Source: Gentiana macrophylla
Lineage: Eukaryota > Streptophyta > Magnoliopsida > Gentianales > Gentianaceae
DNA: 64,000 bases
Direction of reading: 5' to 3'
Assembly: GCA_026214975.1 (NCBI GenBank)
Contig: CM047805.1
Span: 116,121,845-116,185,844, forward strand
A program made the translations under genes and the position numbers. Position 1 is the stretch's first letter, and every line of letters begins with the position of its first letter. This document shows positions 42,187-54,137 of this stretch, piece by piece. Under the pieces are notes generated by a model, which had not been told where the DNA came from, ran no database searches, and saw only the letters and a list, made by a program, of their open reading frames with translations.

Positions 42187-43308
42187 TGATTGAGGCTAAA
42201 TTCACCCTTCAAAAACAATTTATAAAGACTCGAAACCGTGGGTAAACTAACTCTCTAACCGGCAGTGTACCGGGTCGATTGCTAGAATAGCTACAGGAGT
42301 ACGAGGTCGAACCCAAGGGAAAAGTGTTCATGAGTACCAAAGTGAACGTGTTACTTAGTCTAGGTGATTAATCTTTTTAAAGTGTTTGTTTACTACAATG
42401 ACACTAATATTTATACTAACAAGTCTAAAGATAGAAAAGAAAGAAAGAAGATTAAACTACTAGGTTTAAATGATAGATTAAGGGACATAGCCGAACCATG
42501 ATCAAAATAGCTAGTTTCAACCCCAAGGATAGACAAAACCGAGAGTGTGCATTATAACAAACGAACTCTTGCATTCTATTTCACGGGTGCGTACTCCTAA
42601 TCCCGGTGCTAAGGTCTGAACAACTCTCTCCTAACACCTTATGCCAAGTTAACTACCCTTCCCTAAAGAAGATTCACTAACAAGACATGTTATGCACTAG
42701 AGCCGCTTAAACGTTAAAACGAGTAACCTCACTTTGGGCTCGGGCTTAACAACTAAGCCGAGTCTACGCCGTGATCTTAGAACCCCTCATCCCACACCCC
42801 TCTATCTGAACAACTCTCAAGAGTGATGTGTGTGATTTTGACCTAGGTGATCAATCTAGCCCAAATCTGTTATAACAAGTTCTAAGACGTGAAACATGTA
42901 AGATACAACAATAAAAAGCACTACCCACTCCCAATTTCATCACCCAAAGGGTGATTTCATTAAATTTCACATGATTCGACTATGAAAAGGGTTTAGCTAC
43001 TCATTATACTAGTTAAAACATGCACAAAACAGTAAATGAAAGCCATACCAAGTAAAAGAAAAGAGAAATTTACCATTAAATTGCAGAAATTCGAGATTAG
43101 ATCCAAAAAGTACAAAATATAGAAGTAATTAAAAGGTGGTCTCTTAGTGTTTGGAATGAGAATCTAAGCTAAGAAATGGAAAGATTAAGCTAATATTATG
43201 TTGATGTAAGCTAAGAGAAAGTATTCTAAGTTATTACAAATATCGAGCTAAGAAATGGGTAGAGTTTTGCTAAGAGAATGGAGATATACAAGAAATAGTC
43301 TAAGGGGG

Positions 43309-43318
43309 TATATTTATA
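43309..43318 (-). promoter_or_regulatory. TATA box of Gypsy 5' LTR
   Basis: The minus strand reads CCTATAAATATACCCCC around this site. The nearest upstream palindromic motif is 31 bp away, the same spacing as in the other LTR. Confidence 0.7.
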
Positions 43319-43349
43319 GGTGGGAGAAAATCTGCAGGAAAAAGGTCTC

Positions 43350-43617
43350 AAACGCACGTTTGGAAGGCTGAGACTGGCGTTTGACATCTTCAAACGCACG
43401 TTTAGCTTAGTGCAAACGTGCGTTTAGCTTCATTTCTGGGCAGGGTCTTGACTGTTCTTCATCTGGAACACACGTTTAGGAGTTCCAAACGCGCGTTTGA
43501 AAGACTTGGAACGCGCGTTTGGGATATTTCCAAACGCACGTTTGGAAGGGTTCAACTCTGTATCAGCTTGTTTCTCTTGAAACGCACGTTTGGGGGGGGG
43601 GGTTCAAACGTGCGTTT
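43350..43617 (-). promoter_or_regulatory. Palindromic AAACGYRCGTTT cluster, 5' LTR U3
   Basis: Strict copies start at 43350, 43392, 43414, 43487, 43532, 43580 and 43606; near copies at 43466 and 43509. Several extend to a longer palindrome such as TTCCAAACGCACGTTTGGAA. The cluster lies directly upstream of the TATA box on the transcribed strand, the position of a U3 enhancer. The binding factor is unknown. Confidence 0.75.
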
Positions 43618-43963
43618 GAACCCCTGTTGCTCCAAATCTTCACTTTTCTTCCTTTTTGATCTCTCCTCTTGCCTCGATCATGCCTTTTGCCACAAATCAT
43701 CACCTCTCGGGTCTTCGAGACACCAACACCTTTCAACATCATAAACAACCAAGAACATCCAAACAATTCCGGAGGGTAAAAGTGCTCGGGAATAGGGTTA
43801 ATATCAACAAAAAAGGGTAGTAACCCATCAAAGTGACGAAATCACTCCCGTGCCATGAGCTCACGACAAAGACTTCAAAGCGGTCTAAATCACCCAAAAT
43901 GTCTTTGAAAATGTGATAAACGGGGTAATTAATGCACGAGTCACGTAAAGTTGACTCCCATCA

Positions 43964-44389
43964 CAATCGCATCAATTGTATGCCGCATTCGTAATAAAGT
44001 ATTGAAAGCAAATCGAATTTCATAAATTATGTCGGGAAAATGTTGAATGAGGTATCATAATAAAGAGTACCAAAAAATATGAACTATGGTGAACAAATTA
44101 TAATGATAAAGATTTAATAAAATATACGGATTTTAAATAATCGAGGTGAAGAGAGAAATAATGAATTTTTTTTTCCAAATTTTCCCTACTTTTTTTTTTC
44201 TTCTCTATTTTTGTTTTATTCTTCCTTTTAATACGTCTGTTTCATTTTCTTTCTTTCTAAATCTTAATTAAGGTCATATTTGTACTTTTTCCCCACCATT
44301 TGTCCTAATAAAAAGTAAAGTTTTGAACCTGTTCTATTTGTCTAATAGTTTTTATTTTTTGTCATTTTGACCTGTTCTCCATTATTATA
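43964..44389. other. Intergenic, no gene seen
   Basis: It continues the tandem-duplicated target of the Gypsy element (CATCAATTGTATG at 43969), then AT-rich DNA. Confidence 0.5.
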
Positions 44390-45686
44390 CACTACTAAAA
44401 ACTATAATAAAAAAACGATATGCTTAATGTTCATATATTCTGCATAAGTACTTGATAATAGATCTTAATATGATATTTTAACATAAACCACTATAAGACT
44501 TAACAACCATGAATCTCTATAAGCCACTTCATAATACAAGTCCTGTCACCATGCATAAGTCACAAGTTCAGGTTTGGTGTTCTGATTCTTGTCCTCCCTG
44601 TCCGGGCCCAGTTCTTGTTGCTAAGTCCTACTTGAGTCCTTCCACACAATTTAGCTTTGAAATTAGAGATGTCGAAGATAGAGTGAGCAAGTTGTATCTT
44701 TTCATCTTTCCGAGTCTTTGCATTAAATTTATTATAAATTAATGAATCTTGCGTCAATTTAGGCGACCGGTGGAGCTTGCTTGATTTATGAAAGACACTG
44801 TCAAGAATGAGCTGATGAAATGCCATGATGAATTTGAGCTAGAATTGATGGGAAATGCTTAATGTATGCATTCCATCGAAGCTTACGTCTTATGTTGCTG
44901 AATTTGAGCTAGAATTGCAGTGCAGTGGTTTGTTGTCGAGTCTCTCCTCTACAAAAAGCACAGGTCAGGTCCTCAAAGGCAGATTTTTGTTTCACTTATG
45001 TTCCATTAGCATAGTCGCTTCATGATTGCCTTCATCTTGTGTGCTCGTTGGAAATTTGGCGCGCGACAGTTTTGCTTACACACTTGTAAAGAATATTTTG
45101 AATGTAGCAGTGAAGAGAGTGGATGGTAAGATGGATTCTCCATCCTTCTAGTTTTGAACAGTCTTAGGGAATTTAGCCATGATATGTGTGTACTCATTTA
45201 CTCTCTACTGCTCGGGCAATTTATCTTTTACAAAATTTTGTTTCTTTTGTTTTGACGTGGTTTTTTTAGGTGAGGTGAGGTGAGGTGAGGTGTGGCAGGT
45301 GTGGGGTAGGTGGCAAGGAGGGTGGGGGTGTGTAGTGGGGGCGCGGCACAGCGCTATTTTTTTTATTGATAAAATCATTTGTTTTTGTGGCACCAATATA
45401 AAGCGTTGCTAAAACCTATTTATATTTCCGATTTTATTATTTTTTATAATTATTTGTTTTTGCCGCAGTGTTGTACCGTGGCAATAGATTCTAATTTTTT
45501 GTCGCGGTGTGGTACTGTGACAATAGATTTTAACCATTTGCTGCGGTGTGGCAACAAGTTTTTGCCACGTAGTTGCTTGTGGTGGGCGACACAAAAACAT
45601 TTGGCGCCGCAATAGGTCTATAGTGTCACTCTTTTAGGTTTTAGTGGCACTTTGCAGCCGCGACAAAACTAGTTTTCTTAGTAGTG
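44390..45686. mobile_element. CACTA-type non-autonomous element
   Basis: Left end CACTACTAAAAACTA; right end, inverted, CACTACTAAGAAAACTA. The right subterminal region has degenerate direct repeats (TTTGCYGCRGTGTGGYA..ACAATAGATT, 45465-45560), usual for CACTA elements. No transposase. The flanking 3-mers (ATA and CGT) do not match, so the two ends may not belong to one insertion event. Confidence 0.5.
45240..45340. repeat. GGTGA/GGTGT-rich low-complexity tract
   Basis: Five near-perfect AGGTG units followed by G-rich sequence inside the CACTA-type element. Confidence 0.7.
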
Positions 45687-45689
45687 CGT

Positions 45690-46330
45690 ACTCTTCAAGA
45701 ACACTTGAAGAATATCTAGATCCACAAGCAGGCTCCAAGTATCTAAGCAACCCACTTCGTATCTACTACCAAAACGAAGTTGTACGATTACTACAACTTT
45801 TAAAACATTAAAGAGCTACGAAAAGTTCAAGAACACGTCTAGATTTTGAAAATGGGTTTTCGAAACTCTTACCCGATCCGAGTGAAACTTGTGTCAAAAT
45901 TAAGCTCTCATTAAGGAAAGCGTTTTGGTGTAATTGGTTTGTGATTTCAACGACCGCATTGATCGGAAACGGGAAGATTCCATTTCTTTCTATCTTTTTC
46001 TCTCTTTCTTTTTTTCATTTTTCCTCTCATTTTCTCTCCGGCTCACTCTTTGAAATGAGAATGATATAAGGGTTTTGAGTGTAAAGGGGTATATATAAAG
46101 GTCGGTACATTTACCGTTTTGCCTTTACTAAAAGTTACACGTTTAAAATAGCGTAAATACCCTTTAATATTTATCTTGACTCTATTTATTAAATTAAAAC
46201 ATAACCCATAAGAATTATCGAGACGCACCTAAAATCGTAAAAAGATTTTTATACCACTTACGGAGATACGAGGTATCACACGTAAGATCCCCAATTCACT
46301 GGTTGCCTTTTGGACTTACTTTTGACATCA
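45690..46330 (-). repeat. LTR fragment related to the solo LTR at 59332-61441
   Basis: It shares with 60850-61440 the blocks TCAAAATTAAGCTCTCAT, GATTGGTTTGTGATTTC and GGGTTT..GTATATA, in the same order. On the minus strand a TATATATA box precedes a pyrimidine-poor leader, as in an LTR promoter. Its left part is cut by the CACTA-type element. Confidence 0.55.
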
Positions 46331-47560
46331 AAGAAGGTACGTACCTATTTTTACACTTTATAATTTTGGTCACTCACTTTTTGGCTTTGGAGTGATACAT
46401 AATTATGCTGAATCATGAATGAAAACTCTTTTGTTTTGATAGATTTGTAATTTCTTGTACTACAAAAGTTCTGTTAGATACTTTTTATAAATAAATATTT
46501 TAATTATCGTTTGCATAAGAGTTGCCCAAATTTAATTAATGTTATCGCATATGAATTGTAAATGCGAATACATACATCGATTCATGAAGGGATTCACGCA
46601 TTTTCGGATTCATGCATCTTCAGATTCATGTTTTTCGAACTGATGCACCCCCACATACGAATGGTGATAACCGTTACCCTTTCGTGTAGGAATACATCAT
46701 TTCGTTTATGAGGTTCATTCAGCCTATAAAAGGTACCAGCATGCAACGAATTCATTCATAAAATCATCAGACAAAATTCAGAGTGTCCTCGGGTTTGATT
46801 CAAACAAGTCACTGTTCGAATCAAACTCCTCCATTGTAGCCTGAGAGATTTTTATTTGAATCCCTAAGTGACAACTGCGTGGGACGAAACATCTCTTTAA
46901 AGACAATGCTTTTGCGTGCCTTGGAGTTGTTCACATTCTGTCAAATCCTAAACAATCAATTTTTTCCAACAAGTTCTTCCTGATCACCCTAAGCAAGAAC
47001 ATTTGAAGACCGTTGATGAAGTTGCTTATGACTATCCACATGCAAAGCAGCAGGTTTAGTTGAAATTACCCTGCTCTTTTCTTATCATCTTCAATATTGT
47101 CCCCATTGTATTGCATCTAATTCCCCTCAGTCCTTGTTGCATGAATGTAAAGTTGTTTGTTCTAAATGTCTTGATTTTTTGGTCCTTTATTTTAACGGGA
47201 GGGGAATGTTTAGGATTGTGGCGTTAGATAGAAGAGGTTTGTCACGATGACATGAAAAACAATCTTGCAACCATATCAATAGAGCTGATGAAGATGCTTT
47301 TCAAATTGGAGACAACGAAGTTGACACAAATATTCAGGATGATTTTGAACTCAGTAAATATTCAGGATGATTTTGAACTCAGTATATAGGGAAGAGTTTC
47401 GGCATTGCGATTGCTATTGCTATTTGTTAGAGAATTAAGTCTTCAAGGATGGAATTTGAGATTAATGTTTGAAATGCTTCTTGGAAAACTTAGCACAAAG
47501 TTAACATTCTGAAAAATCAAGTATTGATTGGTGTGAAATTGTTTTCAAAAGCCACTCCTT
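46331..47560. other. Intergenic, no gene recognised
   Basis: A short coding-like segment (DHPKQEHLKTVDEVAYDYPH, about 46985-47045, plus strand) ends in a stop and has no identifiable family. The rest has many stops. Confidence 0.35.
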
Positions 47561-48620
47561 CATGACGTCATGTCCTTTCTCAATGACACCTCCACCATCT
47601 TCTTCCTCCTCATGAAGTGTCTGAGTTGGGGCATGATACGTGCGCCTGAGCCTGTTAATGATGAACAGATAGAGGACAACCTTTCAGGAAAGACATCAGA
47701 GGAAGAAAGTAAAAGAAAGAAGTGGGACCATGACACCTATCCTATATCTCAATCTCATACCCAAACTGAGAATGAAATGACAGAAGTTCATTAAGATGTT
47801 AATCACAATATTGACTCATATGCTTCTAACCTAAGCCTCCTCAAGAGGATCCTCGACTTGACTTACCAATTGCTATCAGAAAACCTCCCAGAGAGTGGCA
47901 CCAAACGACCTTTGTAAACGTTGTCCAACAATCTCAGTTACTCCAAAATCTCCACAAGAATAAAGCATTCCTTTCTTCCTTATCTAAAGAAAGCATTCCT
48001 AATAATATCCGAGAAGCTCTTAGTTATCCTAATCGGAAGAAAGCGGTTTTGGAGGAAATGAGGGCTTCAAAAAGGAATGGAACGTGGGAGGTGTCGGATT
48101 TGACCTTACAGAGGAAACTTGTGGGGTGTAAATGGGTGTTTACTATGAAACATAATGCTGATGGTACCTTACAAAGATATAAAGCGAGATTGGTTGATAA
48201 GGGTTTTCTCAGGCTTTTGGTGTAGATTATGTGGAGACTTTTTCCTCAGTGCCAAAGATGAATACGGTTTGAGTGATTTTGACACTAGCTGTGAATATAG
48301 ACTGGCATCTGAATCAGCCTGATGTCATGAACAGTTTTCTTCATAAAGATTTGAAAGAGGAAGTTTTATGTTGGCTCCTCCAGGAATTGAAGATAGGTTT
48401 GATGGAAAAGTGTTTAGATTGAAAAAATCTTTGTATGGATCGAAGCAAAGCCCGAGAGCTTGGTTTGATTGTTACGAGATTTGTGAAGACCTTAGGGTTT
48501 GTTCAAGGGTAGTCAGATCATACTCATATGTGATGACTTGATAGGAGTTGATGAAGTTAGGAGAAGGCTGGCCAAGGAATTTGAGATGAAAGACTTGGGT
48601 CCTCTCAAATATTTCTAGGA

Positions 48621-49007
48621 ATGGAAGTGGCAAGATCCAAGGATGGGTTGTTGTGTCACAGAGAAAATATTTCGGATCTTTTGGCTGAAACTGGTATGAG
48701 TAGAGCTAAGCCAGACAGAACTCCAATAGAGCGAAATTCCAAGCTTGGAAAGATCGCAGATGATATTCCAATAAGTAAAGATAGATACCACAGATTGGTG
48801 GGTAACTTAATTTATTTGTCTCGTACTCGGCCAAATATAGCTTTCCATGTGGGTGCGGTTTGCCAGTTTATGCATTCTCCTCCGACTCAGAGACATATGG
48901 ATGCAGTGTACAGCATCCTGGGATTTCTCAAGGCAACTCCGGGCAATGGGTTGTACTTTAGAAAGATAGATAAGAGAGGAGCTGAAATTTTCATTGATGC
49001 TAATTAA
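48621..49007 (+). pseudogene. Copia RT C-terminal segment
   Basis: 129-codon open frame (MEVARSKDGLLCHRENISDL ... RKIDKRGAEIFIDAN). This is the palm/connection region ending at the first catalytic Asp of RNase H. It is followed by a stop at 49006. Confidence 0.85.
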
Positions 49008-49472
49008 TTGGGAGAACGAAAGTTAGTTTGTGGACATTGTGCATTCGTATGAGGAAACCTTGTTACATGAAAGAGTAAGAAGCAATGTGTGGTGGCTCAG
49101 AGCAATGCTGAGGAAGAGTTTAGATCATTGGCCTTATGTGTGTATGAAGGTCTGTGGCTGAAGCAAGTTTTGGAAGATTTGAGGATGCCACTTCAGTTAT
49201 TGTTAAGTTGTTTTGTGATAACAAAGTTGCTATAGATATCGCTAATGATCCGATCCATCATGACAAGACCAAGCATGTGGAGATAGATAGGCATATTTTC
49301 TAGGAGAAGCTAGAAAAAGGATTGATTAGCATACCGTTTCTACCTTCGGCTAAGCAGGTGGCGGATGGGTTTACCAAGGCGCTTGGTAGAGTGGACTTCG
49401 AAAGTTTTGCAAGCAAGTTGGGCATGATGAATATCTATGCACCAACTTGACGAGAAGTGCGAAGAAATAGTA

Positions 49473-49483
49473 TGAAGTCCTCC

Positions 49484-49572
<89 letters not shown>

Positions 49573-49739
49573 GTAAGGGCAATGTTGGTATTTTCGTGTA
49601 ATATGATATTAGTTCGGATGTACGTTGTATACGTCGCTTGCGTCTTTTTTGGTCCATCAAGTTTGTGTAACTATATATGTAAGGACATTCTAAGTATTAT
49701 CAATAAAATTTGAAGTTTTTTTCTCTCTAAAATTCTACA
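49473..49739 (+). repeat. 3' LTR of Copia element 4, copy 1
   Basis: 267 bp, TGAAGTCC..TTCTACA. It contains a compound (ATT)n(GTT)n run and CAATAAA near its end. A second copy lies at 57143-57396. Confidence 0.65.
49480..49572. repeat. (ATT)n(GTT)n compound microsatellite
   Basis: About 16 ATT units passing directly into about 13 GTT units. The poly-Asn frame over it is not a gene. Confidence 0.95.
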
Positions 49740-50072
49740 AGTAGGAAATGACAATGAAAAGGCTGAGTGGGTCAAAAGAAAATTAGCAACAGGACTCTAA
49801 ATCAAGGACTTTAGTCCCATGAGGTACTTTCTTGGTATGGAGGTGGCAATGTCTCAAGATGGGATAGTACTTTCACAAAGTACACTCTTGACCTTCTTGA
49901 TGAAACAGGCATGACGAGATACAGGTCTGCTGGAACTCCAAAGGAGTATAACTTTAAACTAGGAGAAACAGGGGAAGACGCTCTGGTTGATAAGGAAAGG
50001 TATCAGAAATTCGTGAGAAACTAATATATTTATCACACACCATATCATACGTTTCCTTTGTTGTGAGCGTTG

Positions 50073-50570
50073 TCAGTCGGTATATGTATTCACTAGTAGA
50101 AGCATGTTGAAGCAGTCCAGAGGAACACCACACGCTTCAAGTGCATTAACTATATCGTTGAATCTAGTGTTCATTTGTTTAACTGTTTCATTAGATTCCA
50201 TTATGAACATTTCGAATGCACGTAGAAAACCGTTTATTTTGCAGCGTTTAACTCGGGATGTGCCCTCATGCCTTTGATAAAGAGTCTCCCAATTTTTTTG
50301 GCAGACTTGCATGAGTTCATTGCTCGAGTCTCTCCAGGACTAAGAGAGTTCACAAGGATGTCCATGGCCTTCGAATTCAAGGACAACAATTTGATGTCCT
50401 CTTCAAGGAGTTCATGATTAGCCTTGGGAACTTTGGTGACGATCCTTGCCTCGTTGACAAACTTGATAAGAATCAATGGACCATTTTGAATTATCCGCCA
50501 CGCTTGATAATCCATTGATTCGACACTGAAGTCGCGAATGAGTCTTCCACTCCATATACCCGACCCATCA
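50073..50570 (-). pseudogene. Copia gag fragment (UBN2-type)
   Basis: Two overlapping frames (50073-50312 and 50234-50515) together cover the gag N-terminal half, with a frame change near 50290. Fused at 50124 to plus-strand RT sequence of another element. Confidence 0.65.
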
Positions 50571-52250
50571 AATATAGAGGCCTTGCCAAGACAAAGCCCT
50601 CTGAGGGGTCATGATAGATGCCATGGAATTATGCATAGTTGAAACTATGAGCTTGTCTATATGAAATGCAATTACAATGCAATTATGCTCAATACAAATA
50701 TGTAGTGAGACAATGCAAGTATGCTCAAAATGATGATTTATGGAATCTCATAAACTATTAGATAATGGACAAAGGATTGACGCAGTGAGTGATGTGTGAG
50801 AATTCCTAAATCAATTTATTAATACATCCTCAAATTAAATGTGATAACATAAGGGGGTGTAACAAAGATGAATCTGAATTTAAATCGAACCCTTGGAAGA
50901 GATGAAACGGCTGTATGATGAAACTACTTGATCAAGTGTAATTCTGCATAACAACTTAGCGAGACCAAGTGTAAATCAAGAATTTAAGAAGCAATCAATC
51001 AAACCACTAGTATCAAAACTTGATCACTAGGTGACCTGGCTTTGATAACAATTGTTGGGTTGATGCGCAAACACACTCTAGAGGGGGTGAATAGAGTGTG
51101 GGGTAAAAATAGTCTTTTTGAAAAAATTCTAACACTGGGCACAAAAAGCAGGCAATTAATAATGAATCAGAGTATCAAAAACAGTTCAGTCAAGTTGAAT
51201 CAAATGGAAGCAAGTTTGAAAACAACTTCAGTGATTAAACTGTTTACCCTAAGTCAAGTTTAAACACACAATAGATTGATTGAAAACTTATAGCACAGAT
51301 TTAACACTTGATTGTGTGAGAGTTTTATAGCATGCAAAGGTTCAATTCAATATAATGTATATAAAAACAGAATAGCAGAACTGAAAATAGGGAATAACTT
51401 GATGAACAAATGAACTGATAAACCAAAGGATCAAAACAATGTTTAAATACAATACAGATCACAGTTTAGATAAACTATACTACTAAACAGGAGCAGTCTA
51501 AATTGCAGGTTAATACTATTACAAGGAATGTTCAGCAATTCACTATAATCAATTCAGCAGATACATCATATCATAGTAGTATATAAGTACAAGTTCAGCA
51601 GGTCTTAAGTACAGCAAGTCTAGACTATTACAACAATTCAGCAAGACTAGATTTATAAATCAAACCATTCGGAAGTAAGGTAGCTTTAGTGAAGTCTGGC
51701 AGAAGTACTAAAGTGTGAGGAGCTTGACTTTGGTAAGACATCCTTTGAAACCAGATTAACCGACCTGGTTTGACCAAAACTGAACCAAAAATTATAACAG
51801 GTAGAACACAGAGGTTCATAATTGATCAAAAACACTTTTGACTCGGAAATTGACCATGAAAACGGAAGGTCAATAACCGAGCTTGGTCAAAATCATGCTA
51901 AAACCGAATAAACCAACCAAGGCATGATTTTGACCCATCATTGAACCAAAGTTCTCAGGGAATTGGACTCTAAACCGGCTCTCACGGGGTATAAACCCTC
52001 GGTCAGACCAATTACTTAAATCAAATGGGTTAAAGCCAATTTACTTGAGTCAACCCGGCATGGAAATCGGGTTGAGAGGTTAACCAGTGTGAACATAGGA
52101 AACTCATATTGAAACGAACTATGATAATCAAAGCTTCGATCTTTCGGGTGCAACACTTGAGCCGAAGATTCAAGGTGACCAAATCCCTAATCTTCATCCT
52201 TAATCTCTACTCCTCGAGTTTACTTAGTCGAGGTAAAGTTCTACGTTCGC
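50125..52250 (-). mobile_element. Copia element 5 fragment, SIRE-like: gag start, primer site, 5' LTR
   Basis: The minus strand reads a UBN2-type gag (50125-50570: VDYQAWRIIQNGPLI-like start, then LSLNSKAMDILVNSLSP and TVKQMNTRFNDIVNALEACG). A primer-site-like TTATCAAAGCCAGG follows near 51040, and an LTR starts at 51053 (plus TGTTGGG.., CTAGAGGGGGTGAATAG). The outer LTR end is not certain, at or before 52250. RT is absent. Confidence 0.6.
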
Positions 52251-53420
52251 AATTGATATACTACATTATTCAAGTTTCGCCACAGTCTTTTGATTTTTAC
52301 AGTTAAATTTACAATTTCAAACTTAAATGTGTTAGAAATTCATTTCGCTTGTTATCGAAAAAAAAAAAAAATTTCTGCTCTGTGTAGTTGTGTGTAGCAC
52401 TAGGACATTCATTTTTTATTCCCATTCTTAACGGTGATGGGTGGTTGGGATATGGAAGTTGACGGAAGACAAGAATATGATGCGAATCATTTCTATTAAA
52501 GTTTTATTGAGGTGGTGGCCTGTTGGTTAGTGATGATTCCGGGAGGTGGTGAATTTATAGCAGGGTTGGAAAAGATAAAGTTAGGCAGAAAAATCTGGGT
52601 GAAACTTGTAGATTTACCATGTGGATAAGAATAAAGTGAAAGGAATCAAATTCTTTGCTCCATTTTGAAATTATACAAGGAAGTGTTTGCTCTTGTTAGG
52701 CTAGTTTGTATTCATGTTTGAGTTGCGGTTACAGAGCTGGTTATTTTAATATTGTAGTGTCGTATTTAAGTTGCCTATTTATTCCCTTGGTATAATTGTC
52801 TAGTTTCTACTAGAATTAATTAGATCTTTTTTCATTTATGCTTGTATACGCTCTTAGGCTAATAATATGTTGAACATTATGTATATGTAATGTTGATGCA
52901 TTATTCAATGATGTACTTGGATAATGAATCTATCGTAATCCTCGATATGCATCTTTACTTTCTCGTGTTTGGAGCTATTCGCCATGCTTGAGGAGATGAT
53001 TCTACGTATTTATTTTTATACAGTTTTTCTCTTCTGTTTTTCTTTTGTCTCCGATTGCATGAAATTCTAATGGAGAGTATTGGCTTATAAGAAATTCGTT
53101 AGTTATTTCATTTTTGTGATCCTCTATTTTTGCATAGACAATCTAATGTGACTTTCTTTTAAATGCGTGAGTTGGTTGACGACAACTATGAATTGGAAGA
53201 TCGGATGGAAGATACATAAGCATCCAGAATGGTAAAGATATTGAAGTTAGCTGGTTAGTTTTGTTAACATTTGTGTCTTATGTGGACTGGTGGTGTTTTG
53301 ATGTAAAGGTCAAAACTTCTTGGATGTGTTTACTGATTGTTTTTCGTCTATTTGATTACATTTCGGGCGTCCTTTAATAAACTATTTCTCTTTTGTTGAA
53401 GGTGGTTGTCCTATATTTTC

Positions 53421-53498
53421 ATGCATCATGGTTAAACTTCGACGAGGATGTCCGATTAAATGCATCATGGTTAAACTTCGACGAGGATGTCCGATTAA
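53421..53498 (+). repeat. 39-bp tandem duplication in the left arm
   Basis: Unit beginning TGCATCATGGTTAAACTTCG, two consecutive copies. The right arm has a single diverged copy. Confidence 0.9.
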
Positions 53499-54137
53499 AT
53501 TTTGAAAGGTTTCATGAAACGTTGGTGTGTTCTTTATGGTAATGAGGCCATAAGAATCCTGGAAATCTCTGTTCATTTTGACAGGGAACCAATAGTACCA
53601 TCACCTTTTTTTTAATGATTAAATTCATTTCTGGCATGTGATTGGAATTTTCGGTCTCGTATTGTCTGAAATCGATAGATTTTGCTTACATTATGTGATG
53701 GGAATCATGTGGTGGTGAAGAAGAGGTTTGCCCGATTTCACGTTAAGCCAGTACCGCATATCGAGGGTTTTTTTATGCGACTGCAGACGGCCATTGCTCG
53801 AGTGGTTCAGGGGCCGGTGGGAAATGCGAGTGCCAGGTTCCAAACTATCCCAGAATTTTCGAAACGGTTGAGGTTGGTTATTCTTGTTTAAAAGCAAGTG
53901 GTTTAAATGAGCAGTGAGCATACAAAACATGACGCCATTATTTTCTTTTAATGCAGTATCGTATCTGAGCAACTTTCAGGTTACAACTCTTAATGTTTTT
54001 CTCCCATTAGTAGCCGTAGGAATTGTGTATAGAAAAACATAAGAGTTGTAATGCTCAGATACGGTACTGCATTAAAAGAAAACAATCGCGCCATGTTTTG
54101 TAAGCTCACTGCTCATATAAACCATAACCAGCTCTAT

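Larger units (their letters stand above)
29268..43963 (-). mobile_element. Athila-like Gypsy LTR retrotransposon, 14.7 kb
   Basis: Two near-identical LTRs (29268-31050, 42187-43963; TGAT..ATCA ends) enclose, on the minus strand, a tRNA-Asp-type primer site, gag-protease, RT, RNase H, integrase, a separate ORF in the env position and a long spacer. A large 5' gag ORF, the TGGCGCCGTTGC primer site and an extra 3' ORF are hallmarks of the Athila group. The LTRs differ only at scattered positions, so the insertion is fairly recent, yet pol and the 3' ORF are broken. Flanking 5-mers (CACTG and CAATC) are not a clean duplication. Confidence 0.93.
42187..43963 (-). repeat. Gypsy 5' LTR
   Basis: 1777 bp. 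The TATA box lies at 43309-43318 (minus). The upstream motif cluster 43350-43617 has seven strict copies and is better preserved than in the other LTR. Confidence 0.93.
47570..49739 (+). mobile_element. Degenerate Copia element 4 (RT, RNase H, 3' LTR)
   Basis: The plus strand reads an integrase/RT linker and the RT start (SNGTWEVSDLTLQRKLVGCKW-like, about 48075-48140; WVFTMKHNADGTLQRYKARL). The RT middle is full of stops (48220-48600). RT C-terminus follows at 48621-49007 (KDRYHRLVGNLIYLSRTRPN), then RNase H to 49450 ([40 protein letters not shown]) and a 3' LTR 49473-49739. Dead element; its gag and 5' LTR are not seen. Confidence 0.85.
49267..50124 (+). repeat. Duplicated Copia/Copia junction block, copy 1
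   Basis: It spans the RNase H end and 3' LTR of element 4 plus RT sequence of a different Copia element (ATGAAAAGGCTGAGTGGGTC, 49750-50110). The same succession occurs at 56937-57742. Confidence 0.85.

Noticed and set aside
49340..49660. 106-codon frame with poly-Asn
   Set aside because: It reads the (ATT)n(GTT)n run antisense to a Copia LTR.
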